Under the pieces are notes generated by a model. The model worked only from the letters and a program-made list of their open reading frames with translations, made no database searches and had not been told where the DNA came from. DNA of 64,000 nucleotides, from the NCBI GenBank assembly GCA_016744705.1, contig JADGDU010000011.1, forward strand, positions 62,001 through 126,000. The letters run 5' to 3'. This stretch comes from Candidatus Krumholzibacteriia bacterium. GTDB taxonomy: Bacteria; Krumholzibacteriota; Krumholzibacteriia; LZORAL124-64-63. Positions 46,734 through 56,127 of this stretch are shown here, piece after piece. Made by a program: the position numbers and the translations under genes. The first letter of the stretch is position 1, and every line of letters begins with the position of its first letter.

Positions 46734-47017
46734 TGCCGAAATCCTTTTCTGAAAGGGTTTACTATCAAACAGCACAAACCCCGACCCGACGGCTCTCAAG
46801 AGTCGTCAAAGCGGGGAGACGCTGAATTATGGGGCGCATAAGGGAAAAGCCGCTAAAAAAGACTAATATTATCGCCCTGAAAATGTTGAGCACATAATAA
46901 GGGAATTGGGGGGATCTGCAAACAACGCAATTCAAACTGGCAGTATGGCTTTCGGGAGGCTAATTTGAAGTCATATTAATCCAGCGGAACCCAACTCCAG
47001 CCCTAAGGGATAATGCC

Positions 47018-47539
47018 ATGATGTCTTCCAAAATGACCGATGCTTTGAATCAGCAAATCAACGAAGAGTATTACTCCAGTTACATCTACCTGGCCATGGC
47101 GGCCTACCTCGAAGATCAAGACCTCGAAGGTATGGCTCACTGGATGCGCATGCAGGCTCAGGAAGAGTACCTGCACGGCATGAAAATCTTTGATTACATG
47201 ATTGAGCGTGGCGCACGCGTCGAGTTAAAAGCCGTGGCCAATCCTCCCAAAGAATGGGATTCCCCTCTTGCTTCTTTCGAGGCTGCTTTGGAGCACGAGC
47301 GCTTCATGACTGATAACATCAACAAATTGGCCGACCTGGCCATCGAAGAGCGGGATCACGCCACTAATAACGTCCTACAGTGGTACGTGACGGAGCAGGT
47401 GGAAGAAGAAGCCAACGTCGACGGCATCGTCAAAAAATTGCAGATGATGGGTGGCGGCGGACAGGCTCTGTTCATGATGGATCGGGAGCTGGCCAGCCGG
47501 CCTGCACCAAGCATTGTGAGTGAGGCTGGTGGCGCATAA
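47018..47539 (+). CDS. ftnA: Non-haem bacterial ferritin (FtnA-like)
   Basis: The 173-residue four-helix protein has ferroxidase-site residues in NEEYYSSYIYLAMA, MQAQEEYLHGMKIFDYM and EQVEEEANVDGIV. It oxidises and stores iron as a 24-subunit shell. AAGGG lies 8 bases before ATG 47018; ATG 47021 is adjacent. It is followed by a strong terminator. Confidence 0.94.
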   Translation: MMSSKMTDALNQQINEEYYSSYIYLAMAAYLEDQDLEGMAHWMRMQAQEEYLHGMKIFDYMIERGARVELKAVANPPKEWDSPLASFEAALEHERFMTDNINKLADLAIEERDHATNNVLQWYVTEQVEEEANVDGIVKKLQMMGGGGQALFMMDRELASRPAPSIVSEAGGA

Positions 47540-47564
47540 GTCGCTTCTTCTGAGTGATTTGGTT

Positions 47565-47595
47565 AAGGCTCCGGGTAAAACCGGAGCCTTTTTTT
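47565..47595. terminator. Intrinsic terminator after ferritin
   Basis: AAGGCTCCGG (47565-47574) pairs with CCGGAGCCTT (47581-47590) and is followed by seven T (47589-47595). The stop codon of the convergent minus-strand gene (47594-47596) lies in the T-run, so the stem may also serve that gene. Confidence 0.9.
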
Positions 47596-48235
47596 ATGGC
47601 GAGCTCCACCCGGGAGGAACTTCCCGCATCTGGACAATGGTATCGTGGTCCATGGGCAATCCCCGTTCCTCCAGTTTAAGGATGACCTTATCTTTAAAGT
47701 CCTGGGGTTTTTCCTGAAAAAGCCTGGCTTTCCCTGTCCAGCTTTCCACATCCACCCGGAAAACTCCGGTATGCTGCAGGGCCTTCTGATAAATTTTTTC
47801 ATCTGGCAGGATGGGGCGGTGATGCCCTTCGGGCTGGTGTTTTTGCATCAGGGCCTGCAGGGCCAATGCTTTTTCTTCGAGATCGGAAACCACCACACAG
47901 CGACCTTTGATCTCCACTGATTTGAAAAGCTGGGTAGCGGGGCAGGCGTAATCGGGGCCAGTCCAGTTGGATGGGATATAGCTCAATTCCCAGGCCATGG
48001 TGAAACCTACTGGGCCGCCGCTATTGATCAGTTCAAATTTTTCACCGGCCAGGGCCCCGTGAAAATATACGGCCTGGTCCAGAGCAACAAAGTTCAAGGC
48101 AATGCTTCGGGGGTAACCATCATGGGTGATCAGGACCAGATGGCCTACGGGGCATTGCAGAGCAACTTGCTGGAAAAATTTTGTATCGGTGTGGAGGAAA
48201 TCACTGCGTCTCATTCTGGACTGACCTGCTTCCAA
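47594..48235 (-). CDS. Pyridoxamine 5'-phosphate oxidase-like FMN-binding protein (NimA-like)
   Basis: The 213-residue protein has a flavin-binding split-barrel fold. RRSDFLHTDTKFFQQVALQ and the barrel strands GHLVLITHDGYPRSIALNF, AVYFHGALAGEKFELI and SVEIKGRCVVVSD match the nitroimidazole-resistance/PPOx-like group. It probably binds FMN or F420-like cofactors, but the reaction is unknown. Met codons at 48235 and 48214 are both possible starts. It is convergent with ferritin. Confidence 0.82.
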   Translation of the reverse strand: MEAGQSRMRRSDFLHTDTKFFQQVALQCPVGHLVLITHDGYPRSIALNFVALDQAVYFHGALAGEKFELINSGGPVGFTMAWELSYIPSNWTGPDYACPATQLFKSVEIKGRCVVVSDLEEKALALQALMQKHQPEGHHRPILPDEKIYQKALQHTGVFRVDVESWTGKARLFQEKPQDFKDKVILKLEERGLPMDHDTIVQMREVPPGWSSP

Positions 48236-48359
48236 TGATTTGAAAAAACATGAGTGGCGACAAGTGGTGGAGCTCTCCTGCTTGCCCTCGGCGTCATTTC
48301 ATGCTAATCAAAGAGGGTTCCAAACACAACACTGACCCGCATGTGGAGGCATTTTAAGC

Positions 48360-49721
48360 ATGGCAGCATCTCCGAATAAACCCGCCTGTTTTAAGGCTTA
48401 TGATATTAGAGGGACCGTACCTGGTGAGTTGAACTTGGATCTGGCCTACCGCATTGGCCTATCAACGGCCCGTTTTCTGGATGGTAAGACATTCATTGTG
48501 GGCCGGGATTGCCGCCTTTCCAGCCAGGAACTCTGCTCAGCTTTGGCGCATGGTCTGACCGATGCCGGTGCCGATGTTTTGGACATTGGTTTGTGTGGAA
48601 CGGAGATGGTTTATTATGCCACCTTTGCCCATAAAACCGATGGTGGCATCATGGTGACAGCCAGTCACAACCCCATGGACCATAATGGAATGAAGCTTGT
48701 CAGGGAAGATGCCAAACCCATCAGCGGAGACAGTGGGCTGGATGAAATCGGTGCCCAGGCCATGGATTGCGATCTGGAGCTGAGTGGCCGCCGGGGCACC
48801 GTCTCGCACCTGGATATTCAGGAAGAATTTGTGAAATACCTGCTCACCAAAGTGGACTCATCAGCCTTCAAGCCTTTGAAGATTGTAGCCAACGGTGGCA
48901 ATGGTTGCGCGGGCCCCGTGGTGGCGGCTTTGGCCAAGCACTTGCCCTGCGAATTCATCCCTGTGTTTGATGAGCCCGATGGCAACTTCCCCAATGGCAT
49001 ACCCAATCCTTTGCTGCCGGAAAACCGCAGCGCCACTGCTGATGCGGTGCGGGAGCACGGAGCCGATTTGGGACTGGCCTGGGATGGCGATTTTGATCGT
49101 TGCTTCTTCTTCGATGAGAAAGGTGATTTCATCGAGGGTTATTACCTGGTGGCCTTGCTTGCTGCGGCCAGCTTGAAACAGCACCCGGGCAGCAAAATTG
49201 TGCACGATCCACGCCTGACCTGGAACACCATCGATGTGGTGGAGAAGGCTGGCGGCATTCCCATCATGAACAAAACCGGACATGCTTTCATGAAAGAACG
49301 CATGCGCGCCGAAGATGCCGTCTATGGGGGCGAAATGTCCGCCCATCATTATTTCCGGGATTTTGCCTATTGCGATACCGGCATGTTGCCCTGGTTGAAT
49401 GTTGTGGCCGAGTTGTCTCGTTCGGGGAAAAAATTGTCGGCATTGGTGGAAGAAATGCAGGAGGCTTTTCCGGCCAGCGGTGAGATCAATCGGCGTCTGG
49501 CGGATCCGGACGCTGCTCTGGCCCGGGTGGAAAAAGAGTACACAGCTGCTGCCGTGGATGTGGACCGCACCGATGGTGTTTCCATGGATATGGGGCCCTG
49601 GCGTTTCAACCTGCGGCAAAGCAACACCGAACCTGTGATCAGACTGAATGTGGAGTCCAGGGGTGATGCCTCTTTGATGAAGAAAAAGACCGAAGAAATC
49701 CTGGCGCTTCTCGACCGATAA
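48360..49721 (+). CDS. manB: Phosphomannomutase/phosphoglucomutase
   Basis: The 453-residue enzyme has four alpha-D-phosphohexomutase domains: [15 protein letters not shown] at the start, the catalytic phosphoserine loop [13 protein letters not shown], the metal loop [12 protein letters not shown], the sugar-binding [12 protein letters not shown] and the phosphate-binding [14 protein letters not shown]. It supplies mannose-1-phosphate or glucose-1-phosphate for envelope polysaccharide. The HHYFRD form favours the phosphomannomutase/phosphoglucomutase subgroup. The following lipoprotein gene starts 8 bases after its stop. Confidence 0.93.
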   Translation: MAASPNKPACFKAYDIRGTVPGELNLDLAYRIGLSTARFLDGKTFIVGRDCRLSSQELCSALAHGLTDAGADVLDIGLCGTEMVYYATFAHKTDGGIMVTASHNPMDHNGMKLVREDAKPISGDSGLDEIGAQAMDCDLELSGRRGTVSHLDIQEEFVKYLLTKVDSSAFKPLKIVANGGNGCAGPVVAALAKHLPCEFIPVFDEPDGNFPNGIPNPLLPENRSATADAVREHGADLGLAWDGDFDRCFFFDEKGDFIEGYYLVALLAAASLKQHPGSKIVHDPRLTWNTIDVVEKAGGIPIMNKTGHAFMKERMRAEDAVYGGEMSAHHYFRDFAYCDTGMLPWLNVVAELSRSGKKLSALVEEMQEAFPASGEINRRLADPDAALARVEKEYTAAAVDVDRTDGVSMDMGPWRFNLRQSNTEPVIRLNVESRGDASLMKKKTEEILALLDR

Positions 49722-49729
49722 GGACAAAC

Positions 49730-52339
49730 ATGCTTTCCTTTTTCCTCAAGGTGGCGGCTGTTCTGGCCGTCATCCTTTTGTTGGCCGGGTGCACTAACCT
49801 GGCCGAAAACGATCTGGACAAAAAGGTGAGGGCCACTCTGTCCAGCCATCCTGATGGAGAAGATATCGGGCGTTGGTTCGATACACTTCCGGCCGGATCT
49901 TTGGAGCATGATGCTGCCCAGTGGATTTTGGCCTGGTTGCCCGACAGTGACCTGATTTCTCTGGATCCGGTGCTCTTGCAAGAACATGTTTCTCTGGCCT
50001 GCGACACTTACCGAAGCGTGCCCTGGCGTGAAAAAATTTCCCATGATACCTGGCTTCATTTTGTGGTTCCCCATCGGGTGAGTCAGGAACCTTTGCAACC
50101 TTGGCGCAGTGTTCTTGAAGCGGAGCTGGCCCCCGTTGTGGCTCCCTATGATTCCATGGAAGAGGCCGCTTTGGCTGTGAACAGGTGGTGCCGGCAACAG
50201 GCCACATACACCGCCACCAATGGCCGCGACATGGGTCCGCTGACGACCATGAAGCGGGGCCTGGGTCGTTGTGAAGAAGAGATGATTCTTACGGTTTGTG
50301 CCATGCGTGCTGCTGGCATTCCTGCCCGCACCTGCTCCACTCCCTATTGGACTTTTACTGATGACAATCATGCCTGGGTGGAAGTGTGGGCTGGCAACGG
50401 TTGGTACTACGCCGAAAGTTGTGATGATCGACGTTGTTTGAATGATGCCTGGTTCAGCGGGTCGGCCAGCCGCGCGGGTTTTGTACGCAGCACGGGGTAT
50501 GGCGAATTTGATCCCCGGCCCGAGCCTCTGTACCGGGCTCAGCATGGCGTAACGATCATCAACTCCACTGCCGTTTATACGGACCCCTTCCTGCTGCGCG
50601 CTTCGGTGTTGGGACATCCGGAGATGAAGGTGCAGGTCAATGTTCTGAACTACGGCACCATCCGCGCCATTGCCAGCCTGGCTGAGGGGACAGATTTGCA
50701 GTTGGGGCCCGGGTCTTTTGCCCTGACTGCAGCGGCCCCTGATGACTCGGGGGATCTGTTGCTGAAGACTATCAGCGGGCAGCCGGGGCAGGTTCTGGAA
50801 GTGGTGCTGGACCCGGAGAGTGACCGTTACGATACAGAATCCAGCCCAGGCTTTTGGCTCACTTATCCTGAAGCAGGATCCCGTCCCCACCGGGAAGAAA
50901 TTCACGTCAGCGATGAAGAGAACAGGCACCACCGTCTGCTCGTGGCAGCAGATAAAGCCGATCGGGAAAAGCGCCGCACCTTAGACGAATCTGAGATGGC
51001 TGTTCTGGATTCTCTGCCTGCTGATCTGAAGGAAGATTGGGACACCATTTTGAGCAAACCTTGTGAAAGCTTTTCACCCTTGGTGCGGCTGCTCACTTGG
51101 TACCGCGATCCTGCCAGCCGGCAGGCCCTGACTTGGCTGTTGGCTGATGCCGATGAGAAAGACCTCCTGGAACTGGATGAACGGATCATCAGAAATCATG
51201 TGGATCTGAGCCTGGAGGTTCGGGGAACCTTGCCTGATGATATTTTTAGGGAAGGGGTCCTGGCTTGCCGTATCAGCCGGGAGGCTGCCAGCAATTGGCG
51301 TCTGGATATGCCTGTTATTAAGAGGCCAGCCCATGCGGATGCGGCTGCCACAAGAGAACACATGAGGAATGCCTTTGGCCAAAAGTGGGTCTTGATTGAC
51401 CCCACCTATTTTGGCAACCCACTTCCCCCAAACCAGACATTTTTACTGGGCCGGGGCACGGAACGAGATTTGAAAATTGCCTTCGTAGGCTTGTGCCGGC
51501 GCAATGGTGTGCCCGCCCGTTTTCGGCATGGGATTGTGGAAATCTGGCAAGAGTCGTGGCAGGAACTCAACCCTCTGCCACAAACCGAAACTGGGTCCCA
51601 TGAAGAACCGGTGGTCACTTCCGTGGCTTGGCTGGACTTGGGCCTGACCCGCGATGGCGTTCTCTGGCCTGAGGCCGAAAGTTATAGCCACTTCATGGTG
51701 TCCCGACCCGGAGAGGGTTTGTTGGACTCTCCATGGTGGGATCCGGTCATGGGACTCCAGGAGTGGGACGCGGGGGAGTATTGGTTTTGCGGCACCGTGC
51801 GTGTTCCCGGGGGTAATGCTTTTGGGAGGCTGACACGCTTCACTGTAGCAGCGGGCGATACCACTGTGGTCCGGCTGCCTGTGGATCTTGAAGCCGGCGG
51901 GTGGGATCCGGCCTCTCTGGTGGATTCGGACCTGGAAGACTCGTTGCAGAACGTTTGGCCTGAAGTGGCAGCCCAACTGCCGTCCGCCGGATTGTACTTT
52001 ATTTTCGAGCCAGGAGAGCCGGCCACTCGTATGATTCCCGTGCTGGGTCGTTTAAAAGATCGGCTGGATGCTCGAGGCTTGGGAGTGGTGCCCGTCCTGA
52101 GCTCCGGAAATGCTGGTTTGTGGCGAGAAAAATTAAAAGATGCGGGACTGCCGGGAACTCTATATCTGGCAAATTCACTGGAAATGTTGAGCTGGCTATC
52201 CGGCCCCGGGAATCATGGCCCGGTGGTGATGCTAGTCTTACCAGAGGCCAACCACGGCCGCCCGGTTTTGCTGCGCTCAGGGTTGGATAATGGGATCGAT
52301 TTTTCGGTTCATCTGGCTTTGGATCTATACCACGAGTAA
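49730..52339 (+). CDS. Large lipoprotein with transglutaminase-like domain and a degenerate second copy
   Basis: The 869-residue protein has a lipoprotein signal (lipobox LLLAGC, Cys at about 22). An active-looking transglutaminase core follows, with Cys181 (GRCEEEM), His214 (DDNHAWVEVW) and Asp232. A second region around 500-650 repeats the fold (LCRRNGVPARFRHGIVEIW aligns with the first CAMRAAGIPARTCS), but the catalytic Cys is replaced by Asp580 (TERDLK). The last 130 residues look like a thioredoxin-like alpha/beta domain (SAGLYFIFEPGEPATRMIPV) without a CXXC. Its likely role is periplasmic peptide or protein processing; the exact reaction is unknown. AAGGA precedes the ATG. Confidence 0.82.
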   Translation: MLSFFLKVAAVLAVILLLAGCTNLAENDLDKKVRATLSSHPDGEDIGRWFDTLPAGSLEHDAAQWILAWLPDSDLISLDPVLLQEHVSLACDTYRSVPWREKISHDTWLHFVVPHRVSQEPLQPWRSVLEAELAPVVAPYDSMEEAALAVNRWCRQQATYTATNGRDMGPLTTMKRGLGRCEEEMILTVCAMRAAGIPARTCSTPYWTFTDDNHAWVEVWAGNGWYYAESCDDRRCLNDAWFSGSASRAGFVRSTGYGEFDPRPEPLYRAQHGVTIINSTAVYTDPFLLRASVLGHPEMKVQVNVLNYGTIRAIASLAEGTDLQLGPGSFALTAAAPDDSGDLLLKTISGQPGQVLEVVLDPESDRYDTESSPGFWLTYPEAGSRPHREEIHVSDEENRHHRLLVAADKADREKRRTLDESEMAVLDSLPADLKEDWDTILSKPCESFSPLVRLLTWYRDPASRQALTWLLADADEKDLLELDERIIRNHVDLSLEVRGTLPDDIFREGVLACRISREAASNWRLDMPVIKRPAHADAAATREHMRNAFGQKWVLIDPTYFGNPLPPNQTFLLGRGTERDLKIAFVGLCRRNGVPARFRHGIVEIWQESWQELNPLPQTETGSHEEPVVTSVAWLDLGLTRDGVLWPEAESYSHFMVSRPGEGLLDSPWWDPVMGLQEWDAGEYWFCGTVRVPGGNAFGRLTRFTVAAGDTTVVRLPVDLEAGGWDPASLVDSDLEDSLQNVWPEVAAQLPSAGLYFIFEPGEPATRMIPVLGRLKDRLDARGLGVVPVLSSGNAGLWREKLKDAGLPGTLYLANSLEMLSWLSGPGNHGPVVMLVLPEANHGRPVLLRSGLDNGIDFSVHLALDLYHE

Positions 52340-52361
52340 TGAATGCTCGCCGGAGATGGTT

Positions 52362-54275
52362 TTACAGTCCCAAAGACATGGGATCAGGCTGCAGATTCTC
52401 TGGCGGCACCACAGGCAGTTCCACCAGAAATCGGGACCACTTGCCCGGCACACTGGCCACCCGAATATTCCCGCCCAGCCGGATCAATATATCATGCACA
52501 ATGGAAAGCCCCAGACCAGTGCCCTTACCGGTGGGCTTGGTGGTGTGGAAGAGATCAAAAATACGACCCTGTTCTTCGGGTTCAATACCGGTGCCATTGT
52601 CCTCAACGCTGATGATAATGCGTTCGTTATCCCAATGGGTCACCACAGTGACGAGGTTTTTCCGGTCCATGACTTCTTCGGTGGCATCCAGGGCATTTTT
52701 CAGAAGGTTGACAAAGACCTGCTGCAGCAGCATGGGGTCGGAGCGAAAGATGGGCACCTGGGGATCGAAAAGCTGAGTGACGGTGGCACCACTGCGTTTG
52801 ATCTCAACTCCCAGCAATTCAATGCATTCCACCAGCAGGTCATCCAGGTTGATGGGCATCATACCGGTTTGATTTTTGCGCACGAAGCCCAGCAAACTGT
52901 GGGTGATCTTGGTACAGCGGGCCACCTGGTAGTGCAGCCGCTGCATGGCTTTGGCCAGAATATCCTGGGTTCCTGAATTCAGCAGGTGGCCTTCTTCAGC
53001 CAAAGATTCTTCCACCAGGCCAGCGATGGTGTCGATCACGGCCAAGGGATTGTTGATTTCATGGGCCACACCGGAGGCCATTTGCCCCACGGCAGCCAGT
53101 CGCTCACTGCGGATCAAGTCATTTTTCAACTGCAGACGTTGGGTGATATCCCGGCAGAGGCAAACCATTTCCAGAGGCTTTCCTTCGGGATCATTGATCA
53201 ACGTGAGGCTGATATTGCTGATGGCGATGTGCTTATCTTTGGCGCGAAACCTGGCTTCGTATTTGGCAGCGTGACCCTCATCAGAAGCTTTTTGAAAAAG
53301 GGCATCGAAGGTTTCGGGGTTTTCACAAAGACGGTTGGCCGGTCTGCCAATGACTTCATCTGGAGTGTAACCAAGAGCCAGCTCGGCACCGTTGTTAAAG
53401 GAAAGAACGTTGCCCTGGGGGTCGGTGAGGAAAATCATATCCCGGCTGTTGGCCAGAATTTCCCGGAGATATTTTTGGGTTTCATCCAGCTGCTCATCCA
53501 CCTCGTGAAGCTTTTGCTCGCTTTCGAACAGTTCGGTGGTGTCTTCCATCAAGCCATACACGCCCACTGTGCGGCGGTTTTCAGTGATGGGGAAGATTGT
53601 CACCTGGGCGTGCAATTCCTGACCGGGTGCCTGCAGAGTTCCGGTGGCGCATAAAGTGGCCCCTGTCCGCATAGCTTCCTGTTCCAGCCGGTGTAACCAT
53701 TCGGACTGGCCGGCGGGATACAGGGTCAAATCCGTCTGTCCAATGACCTGTTCTTCCTTGAAACCCAACAGGTGCAAGGCGTGGTTATTCATGAGCAGAT
53801 ATTTGGACTCGGTGTCTTTGATGTAAATGGCCAGGGGAGCGGTGATCACAAAGAGGTTCAGTTGGCGGCGGGTTTCCTTCAGGTGGCGGCTGTCCACACC
53901 CAGGGCCCGGTTCTCTTCAGCCAGAGCGACCATGCCCTGGACCAGGTCAGCTTGCTCTGGACCCAGGACGGGCACTTCGACGGGGAGGTGCTGTCTGATG
54001 GCTGCCATGCCGCCGGGAATATCGGAACTCAGAATGACCAGGCCGGGTGGATTGGTGGCCAGAGCCTCAAGGTTGGTGCCGAACTGGGGGATGGCCAATT
54101 CCTGCACCAAGTCAGAGATGTTGTTGTCAGGGGAGATGTCGATGACCGTTTGGATCTTGATGCGCAACCGGGCCGAGCGAGTGTGGAGGCTGGCCAGCAT
54201 ATTGCCCAGCTCCTCTCCTGCTCCCACCAGGGCCAGCGAAAGTCGAGATTTTCCCTGGGGGTGGTGGGTGGTCAT
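52362..54275 (-). CDS. Cytoplasmic PAS-domain histidine kinase with N-terminal Rossmann-like domain
   Basis: The 637-residue protein has no membrane helix. Residues 10-110 have a Gly-rich Rossmann-like opening (LALVGAGEELGNMLASL). Two PAS domains follow (about 140-255 and 275-390). The transmitter has His405 in ASGVAHEINNPLAV and an ATPase domain with LLKNALDATEE, DNGTGIEPEEQGRIFD and GTGLGLSI (NtrB/HPK4-like). It should sense an intracellular signal, perhaps a nucleotide or redox state through the N-terminal domain. Its ATG overlaps the stop of the receiver gene upstream (ATGA), so the two are a pair. Confidence 0.9.
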   Translation of the reverse strand: MTTHHPQGKSRLSLALVGAGEELGNMLASLHTRSARLRIKIQTVIDISPDNNISDLVQELAIPQFGTNLEALATNPPGLVILSSDIPGGMAAIRQHLPVEVPVLGPEQADLVQGMVALAEENRALGVDSRHLKETRRQLNLFVITAPLAIYIKDTESKYLLMNNHALHLLGFKEEQVIGQTDLTLYPAGQSEWLHRLEQEAMRTGATLCATGTLQAPGQELHAQVTIFPITENRRTVGVYGLMEDTTELFESEQKLHEVDEQLDETQKYLREILANSRDMIFLTDPQGNVLSFNNGAELALGYTPDEVIGRPANRLCENPETFDALFQKASDEGHAAKYEARFRAKDKHIAISNISLTLINDPEGKPLEMVCLCRDITQRLQLKNDLIRSERLAAVGQMASGVAHEINNPLAVIDTIAGLVEESLAEEGHLLNSGTQDILAKAMQRLHYQVARCTKITHSLLGFVRKNQTGMMPINLDDLLVECIELLGVEIKRSGATVTQLFDPQVPIFRSDPMLLQQVFVNLLKNALDATEEVMDRKNLVTVVTHWDNERIIISVEDNGTGIEPEEQGRIFDLFHTTKPTGKGTGLGLSIVHDILIRLGGNIRVASVPGKWSRFLVELPVVPPENLQPDPMSLGL

Positions 54276-54778
54276 TCCTGTTCATACTCCTGGCGCAATT
54301 CATCGCTCATCTGGATCAGTTCCCGAGGGCTGGTGGTGCTCAGCATGAGAGCTTCCAGTTTGGATTCGAACTCCGATTTCATCTGGTTGCAGCGGCTTTC
54401 ATAGGCTGCCAGAATGTTTTTGTGCAGCGCATCAAAATCCAGGGGCTTCATGAGGTAGCGGAAGGCTTGCAACCGGCCGGCCTCCCAAGCTGATTCGTGA
54501 CTGCCATGCCCTGTAAGCATTAGAATTTCAATGAATGGCTGGCTCACTCGCAGTTGTTCAATGACAGCGATGCCATCCAGGTCGGGCATTTTCAGGTCTA
54601 CCACGGCCACATCAAACTTCAGCTCACTGGCGGCGCTGATGGCTTCGTAGCCACTGAGGGCCATGGTCACATCGATGTCCCTTTTGCGCAGCCGATGGGC
54701 CAGAAATGTGACCAGATCTTCTTCATCGTCCACCAGCAACAGACGCAGCTTTTTAGATTCGTCCCTCATGACCAGCAC
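54272..54778 (-). CDS. Single-domain response regulator with helical tail
   Basis: The 168-residue protein has a receiver domain (Asp61 in VVDLKMPDLDG, Thr in MLTGHGS, Lys in LMKPLDF) and about 45 helical residues after it. There is no DNA-binding or output domain. It is translationally coupled to the PAS kinase and probably acts as its phosphate partner or as a sink. The start is GTG 54778 (GGAAG upstream) or ATG 54769. Confidence 0.88.
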   Translation of the reverse strand: MLVMRDESKKLRLLLVDDEEDLVTFLAHRLRKRDIDVTMALSGYEAISAASELKFDVAVVDLKMPDLDGIAVIEQLRVSQPFIEILMLTGHGSHESAWEAGRLQAFRYLMKPLDFDALHKNILAAYESRCNQMKSEFESKLEALMLSTTSPRELIQMSDELRQEYEQE

Positions 54779-54851
54779 TTTCTTCCGACTGAAAACAGAA
54801 TTGACTTACAAAGATGATCAGCTCCGAGGGAGACGGTGTCAAGAGTTGGGC

Positions 54852-55742
54852 TCAAAGGCCCCGTAAAAATTCCGGCTTCAAATCAGATTCATCCCGCCGA
54901 TCCAGCACCTGGTTCAGCATCCCCATGGCTTTTTCTTTGTCGGTGGGCAGATTCAAGCTCAGGGGTAAATGATTGCTGGCGTGGTTGGAATGAAAACGGC
55001 AACGGGTGAAATTGCTGTTGCCGATGATGATGCGCAATTCTTCCAGCATTCCCCAGGGATCGGGAAGTTGAAAATCACCATTTTGGGCTTGCTCAAAGAG
55101 AGGTGTGCCCGGCACGAGGGTGGTGGTCAGGGCTCCCACAAAGGGTGGGTCCATGGCGTTGAGAATTTTTGCGGTGGCTTCGGCGTGGCGATGCGATCCC
55201 TGAATCCCCGCCAAACCCAGCATGACCATTACGGAATGACGAATTCCCGCTTCTTTCAGGAGTTGGGCCGATTCCACTGCCTGGGCGGCGCTGGATCCTT
55301 TTTGCACCTGGCTGAGGACCTCTTCGTCACCACTTTCCACTCCGTGGTAAACAATACCCAGGCCCAGTTCTTTGAGGCGCTGCAACTGGGCAGGAGTTTT
55401 GCGCAGGATGCTGCGGGCATCCCCGTATATACCCACCCGCCGAACGGTGGGAATCTTTTCACGCAGGGTTAGCATTACCTTTTCCAGAAAATCCTGGGGA
55501 AGGATGAGGGCATCCCCATCACAGAGGAAGACCCGGCGCACGACCACGCCGCGGGCGCTCCAGGTGGCCGCTTCATCAATATCTGCCGCAATGGTGTCCC
55601 ATTTTTTAATGCGAAAGGCCTGATCGGGATGATCGTACATGGCGCAATAGGTGCATTTGTTATGGCTGCAGCCCAGAGAAATCTGTAAAAGCAGGCTTTC
55701 CGCTTCGGATGGGGGGCGAAAAATTTGGCCGATGTGATCCAT
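54852..55742 (-). CDS. Radical SAM protein (Elp3/coproporphyrinogen-like B12-independent family)
   Basis: The 296-residue protein has the cluster motif CSHNKCTYCAMY at about residues 24-35, following LLLQISLG. It also has VRRVFLCDGDALILP, VRRVGIYGDARSI, GIVYHGVESGDEEVL and SVMVMLGLAG, the strands of the radical SAM barrel. It resembles an uncharacterised family often named radical SAM protein; the substrate is unknown. The Cys-X3-Cys-X2-Cys set is complete. I chose ATG 55742 (AAAGGC upstream), because the open frame before it (to 55835) does not look coding. Confidence 0.87.
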   Translation of the reverse strand: MDHIGQIFRPPSEAESLLLQISLGCSHNKCTYCAMYDHPDQAFRIKKWDTIAADIDEAATWSARGVVVRRVFLCDGDALILPQDFLEKVMLTLREKIPTVRRVGIYGDARSILRKTPAQLQRLKELGLGIVYHGVESGDEEVLSQVQKGSSAAQAVESAQLLKEAGIRHSVMVMLGLAGIQGSHRHAEATAKILNAMDPPFVGALTTTLVPGTPLFEQAQNGDFQLPDPWGMLEELRIIIGNSNFTRCRFHSNHASNHLPLSLNLPTDKEKAMGMLNQVLDRRDESDLKPEFLRGL

Positions 55743-56127
55743 GGTGTGCCTTTTTTGGGCCGGATTTGCTTTCCGGCAAAGGAAATCGTGACGGTTGAAT
55801 GGGAATGCTTCCGAATTTTTCCAAAAAACATTCAATTCTCTGAAAACTGTTCTTTTTTTACTGTGCCTTGTAACCTGTTGTAATCAAGTGATTAGTGGGT
55901 TTTCTTGGGGCGTTTCAATTCTTGAATATCTTTCCCTGTAAAGAAATCACTAGTTTTTTATTAAGAAAATCACTTAATTTACCCGCAAGTGAAACCGAAT
56001 AGTGAATTCCCCGTTATCTAGGGTAGATATCATGGCCGGGATCAACACGTCAGAATAACTTAGGGCGAGAGTTATTCACCGACAGATCCCGGCCCCCCTT
56101 TTTTTATACAGCTGGTTTTCCCTTCCT
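55743..56127. other. Intergenic region with repeated AGTGA/TCACT sites and a plus-strand terminator hairpin
   Basis: No ORF is convincing in these 385 bases. The region is AT-rich. AAGTGATT (55886-55893) is the exact reverse complement of AATCACTT (55968-55975), and further AGTGA/TCACT copies lie at about 55947, 55988 and 56001. A strong hairpin with T-run follows at 56034-56105. Both flanking genes are on the minus strand. Confidence 0.55.
56034..56105 (+). ncRNA. Candidate small RNA 3' end: two-part hairpin with T-run, no gene upstream
   Basis: GGCCGGGATC (56034-56043) pairs perfectly with GATCCCGGCC (56085-56094). Inside, AATAACT (56054-56060) pairs with AGTTATT (56070-56076), leaving an internal loop. 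Seven T follow at 56099-56105 on the plus strand. No plus-strand ORF precedes it, and the neighbours are on the minus strand, so a short non-coding transcript ending here is the simplest reading. The family is not recognised. Confidence 0.45.

Noticed and set aside
49367..50932. 521-codon minus-strand open frame spanning the end of the phosphomannomutase gene and the transglutaminase gene
   Set aside because: It crosses two well-supported plus-strand genes and has no domain signal.
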